NCBI RefSeq assembly: GCF_017833035.1
Contig: NZ_JAFIBM010000001.1
Location: 1,674,001 to 1,738,000, forward strand
Source: Frigoribacterium sp. PvP032
Lineage (GTDB): Bacteria; Actinomycetota; Actinomycetes; Actinomycetales; Microbacteriaceae
Direction of reading: 5' to 3'
DNA: 64,000 bases
Part shown: positions 7,980 to 16,332 of the stretch, piece by piece
Numbering within the stretch: position 1 is the stretch's first letter
Layout of the letters: the number at the start of each line of letters is the position of its first letter
The notes under the pieces: generated by a model
Told to the model about the DNA's origin: nothing
Seen by the model: the letters and a program-made list of their open reading frames with translations, nothing else
Database searches by the model: none
Position numbers and translations under genes: made by a program

Positions 7980-10004
7980 TCAGAACCGGCCGCCGCCGGA
8001 GCGACGTCCGCCGCCGCCCCCGCCGCCGCCTCCGCCGAAGCCGCCGCCGCCGCTGCGCCCGCCGAAGCCGCCGAGGCCGCCGAGGCCGCCGCTGCCGAAG
8101 CCCCCGCCTCGCCCGCCGCCGCCGCCGAGCAGCCCGCCGAGGACGATGCCCGTCACGATCCCGCTCAGGTCGGCCCCGCCGCCGCGTCCGCCGCCCCCGC
8201 CGAACGGCACGCCCTGCTGGTACGACGAGACCTCGGCCTGTGCCTCCGACGCGGCCGTGCCTGCCAGCTGCACCGCGAGGTGCGCCTCGCCCAGGGCGCG
8301 GTCGCGGTCGGACGTCGCGAGCGAGACGGAGGTGGCGAGGTGGCGCTCGGCCTCGGACAGCCGGGTGCGCGGCTGGGGGCCGACCGCACCTCGTCGTGTC
8401 TCGATGAAGTCGCGGGCGGCGCTGATCTGGCTGCGCGCCGTGAGGAGCGCCTGGTCGAGTGCGGCCTGGGCCCGACGGTCCTTCTCCGCGGCGTCGCGGA
8501 GGGCCACCAGGGCTGCGTCGATGCGCGCGTCGGCGGCGTCGAGACCGGCCAGCACGGCGAGCGGGTCGTCGGTCTGCGTCTCGCCGAGGGCGACCGCGGC
8601 ACGTGCCGCGGCCACCGAGCCGGCGACGTCGACTCCCTCGGGGACGCGGTCGGCGGGCAGGCCCTCCGCGGCGGTGATGTCGCGCCGCAGGTCGGCCGAG
8701 AGCGCGGCGATCGTCGTGCCCGCGGTGCGCAGGGCCTCCGCGGCCTTGTCGACCGAGTCCACGAGCTGGTCGACCTGGCCGAGCGACTGCCGCGCAGCTC
8801 TGACGGCGCCGACGGCCTCGCCGGTGTCGCCGCGACCGATCGCCGCGGTCGCGGTGGCGGCGGACTCGTCCGCGAAGTCGAGGAGGCGGTCGGCCTGGTC
8901 GGGTGCGTCGGCGACCGTGGCCACTGCCCTGGCCGAGTACGTCTGCTGCAGCTGCGTCACGAGCGACCGGGCTCGCTGTACCTTCTCGCGTCGGCCCGAG
9001 ACCTCGCCCGGCAGCGCGGCGGCGTCGCGCGGGGCCCGCTCCTCGTCGGCGCGGAGGGCGTCGAACGCCGCCGACTGCTCGTCGAGAGACCGGCCGGCCT
9101 CGTCGCAGAGCTGGACGATGCGCTCGGTCCACTCGCGACGCTGCTCCGGCGAGTCGGGCACGGAGTCGTCCAGCCGCTGCTGCAGCTCGAACGCCTCCCG
9201 GGCCTGTTTCCTCGCCTCGGTCAGCGCGGCGGCGAACGGCGCGACGGCGTCGTCGCCGAACTGCGCGGCGGCGAAGCCGACCTCCTGTGCCCCGGCGGTC
9301 AGCTCGTCGTCGAGCGCGACGAGCAGGGCGGCCGCACGGCGGTCCAGCTGGGCCTGCGCCTCCTCGGCAGACCGGAAGGCCCGGCGGCGGGCACGGGAGC
9401 GGACCACGCCGAACACGACGGCGCCGGCGGCCGCCAGCACGACGAGCGCCACGAGCACCCAGAGCAGCCAGGAGAGGTCGGGGCCGGCCGCGTCGTCACG
9501 GATGCCGTCGGCGAGGGCCACCGCGGCGCCCGCCCAGTCGGAGTCACGGAGGCGGGGCTCCAGCACGTCCGACTGCAGAGCCTCCTGCTGGGCTGCCGTC
9601 ACGGTCGAGCTGGACGAGACCGACAGGTCGTAGACCCGGTCGTCGACCGCCACGCTCAGCAGCACGTCGTCGGTGCCGAGCTGGTTGCGCTCGGCCGTCG
9701 CGAGGCCCCAGGCCGCGCTGTCGGCGGGGGAGTCGAAGGCGTCGACGTAGACGACGAAGAGGTCGATCCCGGCGTCGGCGGAGAGCTGGTCGAGGCTGTC
9801 CGTGACCTGCGACTCCTGAGCGGGAGAGAGGACGCCGGCGTCGTCGAGGACGTAGGCACCCGACAGGTCGACGGGCGCCGTCGCGAGTGCGGGAGACGCC
9901 CCCAGTCCGACCGCCGCGGCGACCGCGACCAGGCCGGTGACGCCTGTCGTGAGGGCCCGGCGCGTGCCCTGGCCTCGTCGTCGACCCTTCGCGCTGACGG
10001 TCAC
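7980..10004 (-). CDS. TPM-domain membrane protein with glycine-rich tail
   Basis: The 674-residue protein has a signal peptide (about residues 14-42, ending PALA). A TPM_phosphatase/Psb32 domain follows (about 45-165; YVLDDAGVLSP, DLFVVYVDAF), then a TM helix (about 176-200). A long cytoplasmic coiled-coil-like region rich in Ala, Arg and Glu (about 205-600) comes next. The tail is almost pure Gly with Arg/Phe/Ser, ending RSGGGRF. TPM proteins bind metal or act in envelope and photosystem maintenance; catalysis here is unproven. It lies 118 nt upstream of pspA on the same strand, consistent with a shared role in membrane stress. Confidence 0.88.
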   Translation of the reverse strand: MTVSAKGRRRGQGTRRALTTGVTGLVAVAAAVGLGASPALATAPVDLSGAYVLDDAGVLSPAQESQVTDSLDQLSADAGIDLFVVYVDAFDSPADSAAWGLATAERNQLGTDDVLLSVAVDDRVYDLSVSSSSTVTAAQQEALQSDVLEPRLRDSDWAGAAVALADGIRDDAAGPDLSWLLWVLVALVVLAAAGAVVFGVVRSRARRRAFRSAEEAQAQLDRRAAALLVALDDELTAGAQEVGFAAAQFGDDAVAPFAAALTEARKQAREAFELQQRLDDSVPDSPEQRREWTERIVQLCDEAGRSLDEQSAAFDALRADEERAPRDAAALPGEVSGRREKVQRARSLVTQLQQTYSARAVATVADAPDQADRLLDFADESAATATAAIGRGDTGEAVGAVRAARQSLGQVDQLVDSVDKAAEALRTAGTTIAALSADLRRDITAAEGLPADRVPEGVDVAGSVAAARAAVALGETQTDDPLAVLAGLDAADARIDAALVALRDAAEKDRRAQAALDQALLTARSQISAARDFIETRRGAVGPQPRTRLSEAERHLATSVSLATSDRDRALGEAHLAVQLAGTAASEAQAEVSSYQQGVPFGGGGGRGGGADLSGIVTGIVLGGLLGGGGGRGGGFGSGGLGGLGGFGGRSGGGGFGGGGGGGGGGRRSGGGRF

Positions 10005-10118
10005 GGTGCTCCCCTCGGTGTGATGGCTGGAGTCTAGCCACGGGGCCCCTGCCGGAGCCCGGCCCGCAGGCCTCGTCGTGGAGGACCACGTCTGCGCCGT
10101 GCCGGGGGAGGGGCCAGC

Positions 10119-10526
10119 TCAGCCGACGAAGAGGAGGACGACCGAGGCGACGGCGCAGATCGCCCCGACGCCGATCAGGATCCAGCCCACGGTGCGGAGG
10201 GCCCTGCCGTCCTCGTGCGGCGGGTCGAGCCGGGGCCTCGACGGCCGCGACGGGTCGTAGTGCACCGCGAGCTCCGTCTCGACCGGGGTGTCGACGGGGT
10301 GGTCGTCGAACTCCGTCTCGTGCAGCTCGCCGGAGGAGTCCATCCAGCGCGCGGTCGCGGCGTGGGCCCAGTCGGGCGCGGGGATGACGACGGCGACCGT
10401 CTGCTCCCACCGGCGCGACCGTGAGCGCATCACGGTGCCCGCGAGCAGGAACGGGGTGCCGACGACGAAGCCGAACCAGCCGAAGAGCTCCACGACGGGG
10501 GAGATCACGGTGAGGGCGTCAGACAC
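10119..10526 (-). CDS. Two-TM hypothetical membrane protein
   Basis: The 135-residue product starts with GTG at 10526 (VSDALTVISPVVELFGWFGF). One TM helix lies near each end, about residues 9-32 and 108-134. Between them is a soluble region containing RWMDSSGELHETEFDD. The layout resembles DUF3592-like small membrane proteins, but I cannot assign it firmly. A longer in-frame start upstream would run into the divergent exporter gene and is unlikely. Confidence 0.7.
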   Translation of the reverse strand: MSDALTVISPVVELFGWFGFVVGTPFLLAGTVMRSRSRRWEQTVAVVIPAPDWAHAATARWMDSSGELHETEFDDHPVDTPVETELAVHYDPSRPSRPRLDPPHEDGRALRTVGWILIGVGAICAVASVVLLFVG

Positions 10527-10608
10527 TCGTCGATCGTACTGTGGCCGGGACACGCCGTCCTGCCGCCCTAGACTCGTCCCGCCCCGACGACCCCGGAGAC
10601 CGCCGCCC

Positions 10609-11502
10609 GTGACACGCCCCGCCGCTCTCGAGCGAGTGCCCGCGCCCCTCCTCGCCGTGGCGGCGATCGTGTCGGTGCAGTTCGGCGCGGCCCTCGCCCG
10701 TACCCACTTCGACGCGCTCGGCCCGCTCGGCGCCGCCGCGCTCCGCCTCGGCTTCGGCGCCCTCGTGCTGCTGCTCGTGTTCCGGCCCCGGGTGCGCGGC
10801 TGGTCGGGCCGCACCTGGCTCGGCGTCGTCCTGCTCGGCCTCGCCCTCGCGGGGATGAACCTGCTGATCTACCTGGCCATCGACGTCGTCCCCCTCGGAG
10901 TCGCGGTCACGCTCGAGTTCCTGGGCCCGCTCACGGTCGCCCTCGTCCAGACCCGCCGGTTCGTCGACGCTGCCTGGGCCCTGCTCGCGTTGACGGGCGT
11001 CGTCGTGCTCGGCCTCGACTCGAGCGGGGCCACCCCCCTCCTCGGCGTCCTGCTGGCCCTCGGGGCAGGGGCCTTCTGGGCCGGCTACATCGTCGCCAAC
11101 GCGAGCCTCGGCCGCGGAGACGACTCGCTCGGCGGCCTCGCCGTGGCGATGACGGTCGCCGCCGTGGTCGTGGTGCCGCTCGGCGCCGGGGACGCGGCCT
11201 CGGCCGTCTCGGCCGAACCGAGCCTCCTGCTCGTGTTCCTCGTCGTCGCGGTGCTCACGAGCGCCCTGCCGTACTCGCTCGAGATGGTGGCGCTCCGGCG
11301 GCTGCCGACGCGGGTGTTCGGCGTCCTGTCGAGCCTCGGCCCTGCGGTGGCGGCCCTCGCGGGGCTCGTCGTGCTGGGGCAGGCGCTCGGGGTGCGCGAG
11401 CTCGTGGCCCTGGCGCTCGTCACGGCGGCGAGCGTCGGCGTCACGGCCACCGCGCGGCGGCCGCGTCGCGACGGGCTGCTCGTCGAGCCGCCGCCCACCT
11501 GA
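10609..11502 (+). CDS. DMT-superfamily exporter, RhtA-like (EamA domains)
   Basis: The 297-residue protein has about ten TM helices formed by two EamA repeats. SVQFGAALARTHFDALGPLGAAALRL near the N-terminus is close to the RhtA (YbiF) threonine/homoserine exporter group. A substrate in the threonine family is plausible because hom-thrC-thrB lie further downstream, but that is inference. A TAGACT -10 box is at 10569-10574, 34 nt before the GTG start. The upstream neighbour diverges from it. Confidence 0.85.
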   Translation: MTRPAALERVPAPLLAVAAIVSVQFGAALARTHFDALGPLGAAALRLGFGALVLLLVFRPRVRGWSGRTWLGVVLLGLALAGMNLLIYLAIDVVPLGVAVTLEFLGPLTVALVQTRRFVDAAWALLALTGVVVLGLDSSGATPLLGVLLALGAGAFWAGYIVANASLGRGDDSLGGLAVAMTVAAVVVVPLGAGDAASAVSAEPSLLLVFLVVAVLTSALPYSLEMVALRRLPTRVFGVLSSLGPAVAALAGLVVLGQALGVRELVALALVTAASVGVTATARRPRRDGLLVEPPPT

Positions 11503-11588
11503 TGCTGTACCCCTGCGGCACGCGTCCGGCCGACGGGTGGTGCGCGGGCGGTCCTGCGCCCTCGCGGACGTGATCGCGACCGGGTGTA

Positions 11589-11655
11589 CCCCGTTCACGG
11601 GGCTGCGGGCGGGTTCGCGGGGTAGTCTCCGGAGACCGGCCTGACCCGAGGCCGG
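11589..11655 (+). promoter_or_regulatory. Promoter and structured leader of the 71-residue protein gene
   Basis: TAGTCT (11623-11628) is a plausible -10. Two perfect inverted repeats flank it: CCCCGT/ACGGGG (11589-11602) and CCGGCCT/AGGCCGG (11636-11655). The second would form a leader hairpin just before the ribosome site TAGGAGGA, and could stabilise or gate the transcript. Confidence 0.4.
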
Positions 11656-11674
11656 CTGACCCTAGGAGGACATC

Positions 11675-11890
11675 ATGGGTGCTGTTCTTGAGAGGACGTC
11701 GCGAGCGGAGGTCGTCCCCCTGGGCGACGGCTTCCACCGGGTGTCCACCCCCACCGCCGGCGTGATCGGCTTCGTCCACGAGACCGAGGGGCGCTTCGAG
11801 GTCCTCCGTGGCCGCGTCCGCTCCGCCACCCGCGCCGAGGGCGCCTACCGCACGCTCGACGTCGCCGTCATCGCGCTGACGTACAGCTGA
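11675..11890 (+). CDS. Small conserved-looking hypothetical protein (71 aa)
   Basis: ATG 11675 is preceded by a near-perfect Shine-Dalgarno (AGGAGGA, 11664-11670). The protein has no signal peptide, TM helix or cysteine. It reads as an alternating beta-strand pattern (DGFHRVSTPTAGVIGFVHE, then RFEVLRGRV), suggesting a small beta-barrel or sandwich. I do not recognise a family. The structured leader and the strong terminator downstream indicate a real, independently expressed gene. Confidence 0.75.
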   Translation: MGAVLERTSRAEVVPLGDGFHRVSTPTAGVIGFVHETEGRFEVLRGRVRSATRAEGAYRTLDVAVIALTYS

Positions 11891-11946
11891 GCTCAGCGGG
11901 AGGTCCGGCTGTCGACGACGGAGTCGGCGACCGGCCGCCAGACCGG

Positions 11947-11984
11947 AACGACGAAGGCCCCGCATCAGCGGGGCCTTCGTCGTT
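11947..11984. terminator. Strong bidirectional terminator
   Basis: A perfect 17-bp inverted repeat, AACGACGAAGGCCCCGC, surrounds a 4-nt loop (ATCA) and ends in CGTCGTT. It sits between the 71-residue protein gene (plus) and tRNA-Arg (minus), so it can stop transcription from both sides. Confidence 0.9.
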
Positions 11985-12017
11985 GCCGCCCTCGACGGAG
12001 AGGACGTCGGTGCTTCG

Positions 12018-12092
12018 TGGTGCCCCCAGAAGGATTCGAACCTTCGCCCCTGCCTCCGGAGGGCAGTGCTCTATCCCCTGAGCTATGGGGGC
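12018..12092 (-). tRNA. tRNA-Arg (anticodon CCG)
   Basis: The reverse strand folds as a tRNA. The acceptor GCCCCCA pairs with TGGGGGC and the D arm is GCTC/GAGC. The anticodon stem CTGCC/GGCAG holds loop CTCCGGA (anticodon CCG, reading CGG). The T arm is GAAGG-TTCGAAT-CCTTC. The discriminator is A and the CCA end is encoded (12018-12020). Confidence 0.97.
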
Positions 12093-12167
12093 CAGGGTCG
12101 TCGACAAGGCTAGCAGCGATTGCACGTGGTCACGGACGTGGCGGCAGGACGGGAGCAGGCTGGGGCG

Positions 12168-12854
12168 GTGACCCCTCCCGACTCCGCGCCCGCCGCCTCC
12201 TCGCCCCCGTCGTTCCGTGATCGTGTGCGGGGGGCGGCGTCGCCGAGCCCCGCCGTCGCCGAGCTCGACCTCGCATCGGCGCCCTCGCATCCGGTCGCGT
12301 TGTTCCTGGGGTGGCTCGACGGGGCGGTCGCCGCCGGTGTCGTCCAGCCGCACGCGTTCACGTTGTCGACGAGCTCGACCGCATCGGGCCCGTCGGCGCG
12401 CACGCTCCTCCTGAAGGACGTCGACGACGCCTTCTGGTTCACCTCGTCGTCGCTGAGCCCGAAGGGCCGGCAGATCGCCGAGGACGACCGGGTGGCGCTC
12501 ACCTTCTTCTGGGCGGCGCAGGGGCAGCAGGTCCGCGTCACCGGCTCGGCGGTGCCTGGTCCGCGCGACGTCGCGGAGCAGGACTTCCGCCACCGGCACC
12601 CCGACTCACGTGCCGTCGCCGTGGCCGTGCCGCAGAGCACCGAGGTCGACGACGAGGAGGCGGCGGACGAGGCGCTCGATCGCGCCCGTGCCGAGGTGGA
12701 GGCCGACGACGACCTCGTGCCCGACGACTGGACCGCGTACCGGGTGCTGCCGGTGTCGGTCGAGTTCTGGCAGGCCACGACGGGCCGCGACCAGGTGCGC
12801 GTGCGGTACGACCGTGTGGGCGACGACTGGCGCCGCGCCTCCCTCTGGCCCTGA
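12168..12854 (+). CDS. Pyridoxamine 5'-phosphate oxidase-like flavoprotein
   Basis: The 228-residue product matches PdxH-type FMN proteins. ARTLLLKDVDDAFWFTSS and KGRQIAEDDRVALTFFWAAQ are the FMN-binding barrel strands, QQVRVTGSAV the dimer motif, and the C-terminus ends WRRASLWP like the PdxH tail. It may oxidise pyridoxamine phosphate or belong to a related subgroup; key substrate residues are only partly recognisable. GTG 12168 follows a GGGAG ribosome site; an in-frame TTG at 12120 would add 16 residues. Confidence 0.82.
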   Translation: MTPPDSAPAASSPPSFRDRVRGAASPSPAVAELDLASAPSHPVALFLGWLDGAVAAGVVQPHAFTLSTSSTASGPSARTLLLKDVDDAFWFTSSSLSPKGRQIAEDDRVALTFFWAAQGQQVRVTGSAVPGPRDVAEQDFRHRHPDSRAVAVAVPQSTEVDDEEAADEALDRARAEVEADDDLVPDDWTAYRVLPVSVEFWQATTGRDQVRVRYDRVGDDWRRASLWP

Positions 12855-12930
12855 CGCCGCGACCGGACTCTGGCCGTAACGCCGCGACACACAGCTGGCG
12901 AGGGCACCGGCCGCCGACGAGCATGGAGCC

Positions 12931-13716
12931 ATGACCTCCTCACACGTCCGCCCCGGGTCCGCTGCCGACGTCGTCGCGGCCCCGATGCTGGCCGTGGTCG
13001 AGGTGACGGCGCACCGTCCGCACGCCGCGAGCTACCACGCGTACGTCCAGACCCTCAACGAGCGGATCGTCGAGGCTGCGACCGACTTCGGCTGGGACGC
13101 TCGTCGGTTCGCGGCGGGCGACCTCGGCGTCGCCGAGCTGCTGCGCGTCACCGAGGGCGCGTCCGCCGTCGTGATCGCCGGGGGAGAGGACCTCGACCCC
13201 ACGGTCTGGGGCGGCCGTCGCGGCTACGAGGGCGAGGGCCGTCACGACGAGGAGGCGGACGCCGGCCAGGTGGCCCTCGTGCGTCGTGCCCTCGTCCGGT
13301 CCACCCCGCTGCTCGGCATCTGCCGCGGGCACCAGGTGATCGACGTCGCGCTCGGCGGCACACTCGTGCCGCACCTCGACGACGACCACGGCACGCACCG
13401 CGGCTCGGGGCCCGTCGAGAGCCTGATGGTCGACCACGACGTCGAGCTCGTCCCCGGCAGCCGTGTCGCGCTGGCACTCGGCGACACGACGGCGCGGGTG
13501 CGCAGCGCCCATCACCAGGCGGTCGGCCGGGTCGGCGAGGGCCTGCGCGTCGTCGCCCGCACGGCTGACGGCGGGATCGAGGCCGTGGAGCACGAGACCG
13601 CCCCGATCACCGGCGTCCAGTGGCACCCGGAGGACCGCGGCGCCGACCGGACGCAGCTGCCGCTCCTCCTCTCCTTCCTCGCGGAGCAGGCAGCGGCCCT
13701 GTCCCGCGTCGCCTGA
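12931..13716 (+). CDS. Class-I glutamine amidotransferase-like hydrolase (peptidase C26, PuuD-like)
   Basis: The 261-residue protein has the nucleophile Cys131 in LLGICRGHQVIDVALGG and a catalytic His in ITGVQWHPED. VVIAGGEDLDP supplies the substrate-binding turn. This is the gamma-glutamyl-GABA hydrolase (PuuD) group, which cleaves gamma-glutamyl amides during putrescine breakdown and similar pathways. No other polyamine genes are adjacent, so the substrate is uncertain. Confidence 0.88.
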   Translation: MTSSHVRPGSAADVVAAPMLAVVEVTAHRPHAASYHAYVQTLNERIVEAATDFGWDARRFAAGDLGVAELLRVTEGASAVVIAGGEDLDPTVWGGRRGYEGEGRHDEEADAGQVALVRRALVRSTPLLGICRGHQVIDVALGGTLVPHLDDDHGTHRGSGPVESLMVDHDVELVPGSRVALALGDTTARVRSAHHQAVGRVGEGLRVVARTADGGIEAVEHETAPITGVQWHPEDRGADRTQLPLLLSFLAEQAAALSRVA

Positions 13717-13783
13717 CCACCGCCTCCCTGTCGTCGTGTCGTCCTCCCCGGCACTGCTCTCCGGTCGCCGCCCGCCCAGCCGG

Positions 13784-13789
13784 TAAGCT
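13784..13789 (+). promoter_or_regulatory. -10 box of argS (leaderless)
   Basis: TAAGCT ends 8 nt before the GTG start of argS. No Shine-Dalgarno lies between, so the mRNA probably starts at or near the start codon. Confidence 0.5.
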
Positions 13790-13797
13790 CGACGACC

Positions 13798-15462
13798 GTG
13801 ACTCCCGCCGAACTCTCCACGTCCCTGCTCGCCGTCGTCGACGGGGTGCTCCAGCGTCGAGGCGTTCCCGCCGACGTCGTCGTGTCGCCCTCCGACGTCG
13901 TGCTCGAGCGGCCCCGCAACCGCGACCACGGCGACTGGACGACGAACGTGGCGATGAAGTTCGCCAAGCGCGTCGGCGCCTCGCCCCGCGACCTCGCCGC
14001 CGAGATCGCGGCCGAGCTGGCCGAGGTCGACGGCGTGGCCGAGGTCGACGTCGCGGGGCCGGGCTTCGTCAACGTGCGGCTCGACGCCGCCGCAGCGGGC
14101 CTGCTCGCGCGGACGATCGTCGAGCAGGGGGCCGAGTTCGGCCGCGGCACGTACTACGACGGCGTCACGATCGACCTCGAGTTCGTCTCGGCGAACCCCA
14201 CCGGGCCGATCCACCTCGGCGGCGTCCGCTGGGCGGCCGTGGGCGACAGCCTGGCCCGCGTCTTCGAGGCGCAGGGCGCGCTCGTCACCCGCGAGTACTA
14301 CTTCAACGACCACGGCGGGCAGATCGACCGCTTCGCGCGCAGCCTCGTGGCCCGGGCGCTCGGCGAGCCGACCCCTGAGGACGGCTACGGCGGGCAGTAC
14401 ATCGCCGACATCGCCGACCGTGTCCTCGCGGCGACCGACGTCGACGTGCTCGCGCTGCCCCGCGACGAGGCACAGGAGGCGTTCCGGGCCGCCGGTGTCG
14501 ACTTCATGTTCGCCGACATCAAGCAGTCGCTGCACGACTTCGGAGTCGACTTCGACGTCTACTTCCACGAGAACGAGCTGCACGAGTCGAAGGCCGTCGA
14601 GCGTGCCGTCGCGCGGCTCCGCGAGCTCGGCCACATCTACGAGGCCGACGGCGCGACCTGGCTGCGCACGACGGAGTTCGGCGACGACCGCGACCGCGTC
14701 GTCGTCAAGACGGACGGCGAGGCGGCCTACATCGCCGGCGACCTCGCCTACTACCTCGACAAGCGCGAGCGCGGCTTCGAGCGCAACCTGATCATGCTGG
14801 GCGCCGACCACCACGGCTACGTCGGCCGCATGATGGCGATGTGCGCCGCGTTCGGCGACGAGCCGGGGGTGAACCTCGAGATCCTCATCGGCCAGATGGT
14901 CAACCTGCTGCGCGACGGCGAGCCGATGCGCATGTCGAAGCGTGCCGGCACCGTGGTCACGATGGAGGACCTGGTCGACGCGGTCGGCATCGACGCCGGC
15001 CGCTACTCGCTCGTGCGCAGCCCCGTGAACAGCTCGATCGACATCGACCTCGACCTGTGGACCAGGCGCACCAACGACAACCCGGTCTTCTACGTCCAGT
15101 ACGCACACGCCCGCACCCGGTCCGTGGCGCGCAACGCCGAGGCCGCCGGCGTGACGCGCGACGCGTTCGACGCCTCCCTGCTCGTGCACGAGACCGAGAG
15201 CGCCCTGCTCGGCGCCCTGGCCGAGCTGCCGCGCGTCGTCGTCCAGGCCGCCGAGCTCCGCGAGCCGCACCGGGTCGCGCGCTACGTCGAAGAACTCGCC
15301 GGTACCTACCACCGCTGGTACGACAGCTGCCGGGTCACCCCGCTCGGCGACGAGGAGGTGACCGACCTGCACCGCACGCGCCTCTGGCTGAACGACGCGG
15401 CCGGGCAGGTCATCCGCAACGGCCTCGGCCTGCTGGGCGTCTCCGCCCCCGACCGGATGTGA
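13798..15462 (+). CDS. argS: Arginyl-tRNA synthetase
   Basis: The 554-residue class-I synthetase charges tRNA-Arg. The N-terminal additional domain (residues 1-110, [19 protein letters not shown]) precedes the catalytic domain, with the HIGH-equivalent HLGG in [12 protein letters not shown]. The KMSKS-equivalent is MRMSKRAG, and a DALR anticodon-binding C-terminus follows ([12 protein letters not shown]). A tRNA-Arg gene lies 1.7 kb upstream on the other strand, probably by chance. GTG 13798 is fixed by the leaderless promoter. It is followed after 7 nt by the DUF2993 gene. Confidence 0.97.
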   Translation: MTPAELSTSLLAVVDGVLQRRGVPADVVVSPSDVVLERPRNRDHGDWTTNVAMKFAKRVGASPRDLAAEIAAELAEVDGVAEVDVAGPGFVNVRLDAAAAGLLARTIVEQGAEFGRGTYYDGVTIDLEFVSANPTGPIHLGGVRWAAVGDSLARVFEAQGALVTREYYFNDHGGQIDRFARSLVARALGEPTPEDGYGGQYIADIADRVLAATDVDVLALPRDEAQEAFRAAGVDFMFADIKQSLHDFGVDFDVYFHENELHESKAVERAVARLRELGHIYEADGATWLRTTEFGDDRDRVVVKTDGEAAYIAGDLAYYLDKRERGFERNLIMLGADHHGYVGRMMAMCAAFGDEPGVNLEILIGQMVNLLRDGEPMRMSKRAGTVVTMEDLVDAVGIDAGRYSLVRSPVNSSIDIDLDLWTRRTNDNPVFYVQYAHARTRSVARNAEAAGVTRDAFDASLLVHETESALLGALAELPRVVVQAAELREPHRVARYVEELAGTYHRWYDSCRVTPLGDEEVTDLHRTRLWLNDAAGQVIRNGLGLLGVSAPDRM

Positions 15463-15469
15463 CGAGGGC

Positions 15470-16237
15470 ATGAGCGACGTCGACGACTTCTTCGCCGAGC
15501 GGGCCGTCCCGCGCCGTCGAGCGCGGGGCGCGGCCGCGGGGCTCTTCGTCCTGGTCGGCGTCCTCGTCGTGCTCGCGATCCTCGCGGTCGTCGCCGACGT
15601 GGTCACCCGCACCCTGGTCGAGCAGCGGGCCGCAGCCGAGATATCGACCGCCACAGGGCTCGACGACCTCTCCGTCGACGTCCACGGCACCTCCGTGCTC
15701 TGGCAGATCGCGCACGGCTCGCTCGACGACGTGACGCTGTCGTCTGGCTCAGGGGGCGACCCCCTCTCGTTCCGCGTCGACGTCAGCGACGTGCCCACGG
15801 ACCTCGAGGGCACCTCCGGCCCGGTCACGGGCACGCTGACCGCCGACTCGGCGACGGTGAGCTCCCTCGACGGCATCTCGTCCGCCGGGGCGACCGTGAC
15901 CCTCGACCCCGGCGAGGTGACCTACGCCCGCGCCTTCGACGTGCCCCTGCTCGGTCCGGTGCCCGTCGACGTGACCGCCACCCCCTCGATCGCCGACGAC
16001 GGCCGTGCCCTGGACTTCGCGCCGACGAGGGCGTCGTTCCCCGACACCTCCCTCTCGCTCGACCTCAGCCCGTTCCTCGGCGACTTCGCCCAGCGCGTCT
16101 GCGTCGCCGAGCAGCTGCCCCCTGGCGTCGTCCTCACGTCGGTCGACGTCGAGGCAGGCAGGGTGCAGCTCGGCCTCCGGTCGGACGGCTTGCCGCTGAC
16201 CTCCTCCGGCCTGGCCGCCAAGGGCAGCTGCAGCTGA
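15470..16237 (+). CDS. DUF2993 (LmeA-like) membrane-anchored protein
   Basis: The 255-residue protein has one N-terminal TM helix (about residues 22-46) and a large extracytoplasmic DUF2993 domain. The domain has repeated beta-strand patterns such as TGLDDLSVDVHG and GSLDDVTLSSG. In mycobacteria the DUF2993 protein LmeA supports lipomannan elongation and binds phospholipid. A comparable lipid or envelope role is plausible here but unproven. It starts 7 nt after argS and is likely co-transcribed. Confidence 0.85.
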   Translation: MSDVDDFFAERAVPRRRARGAAAGLFVLVGVLVVLAILAVVADVVTRTLVEQRAAAEISTATGLDDLSVDVHGTSVLWQIAHGSLDDVTLSSGSGGDPLSFRVDVSDVPTDLEGTSGPVTGTLTADSATVSSLDGISSAGATVTLDPGEVTYARAFDVPLLGPVPVDVTATPSIADDGRALDFAPTRASFPDTSLSLDLSPFLGDFAQRVCVAEQLPPGVVLTSVDVEAGRVQLGLRSDGLPLTSSGLAAKGSCS

Positions 16238-16287
16238 CCCGGCGCCGTCGGCCTCCGCGGCAGGCCGTCACCGACGGTCGCTGTCGC

Positions 16288-16293
16288 TAGGCT
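16288..16293 (+). promoter_or_regulatory. -10 box of lysA
   Basis: TAGGCT lies 39 nt before GTG 16333. A small CCGTC/GACGG inverted repeat sits just upstream (16265-16277). The -35 is weak. Confidence 0.4.
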
Positions 16294-16332
16294 CGTGCTC
16301 GTCCCGCCCCTCCCGATCCCCCCGAGGTCTCC

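Noticed and set aside
7806-10037. 743-codon plus-strand open frame opposite the TPM-domain gene
   Set aside because: The minus-strand protein has a signal peptide, TPM domain and TM helix; the plus frame is Gly/Arg/Ala filler.
12940-15876. Open reading frame of 978 codons on the minus strand
   Set aside because: It lies antisense to the amidotransferase gene, argS and the start of the DUF2993 gene, all of which have clear family motifs. The translation is low-complexity Val/Asp/Arg/Gly, typical of an antisense frame in GC-rich DNA.
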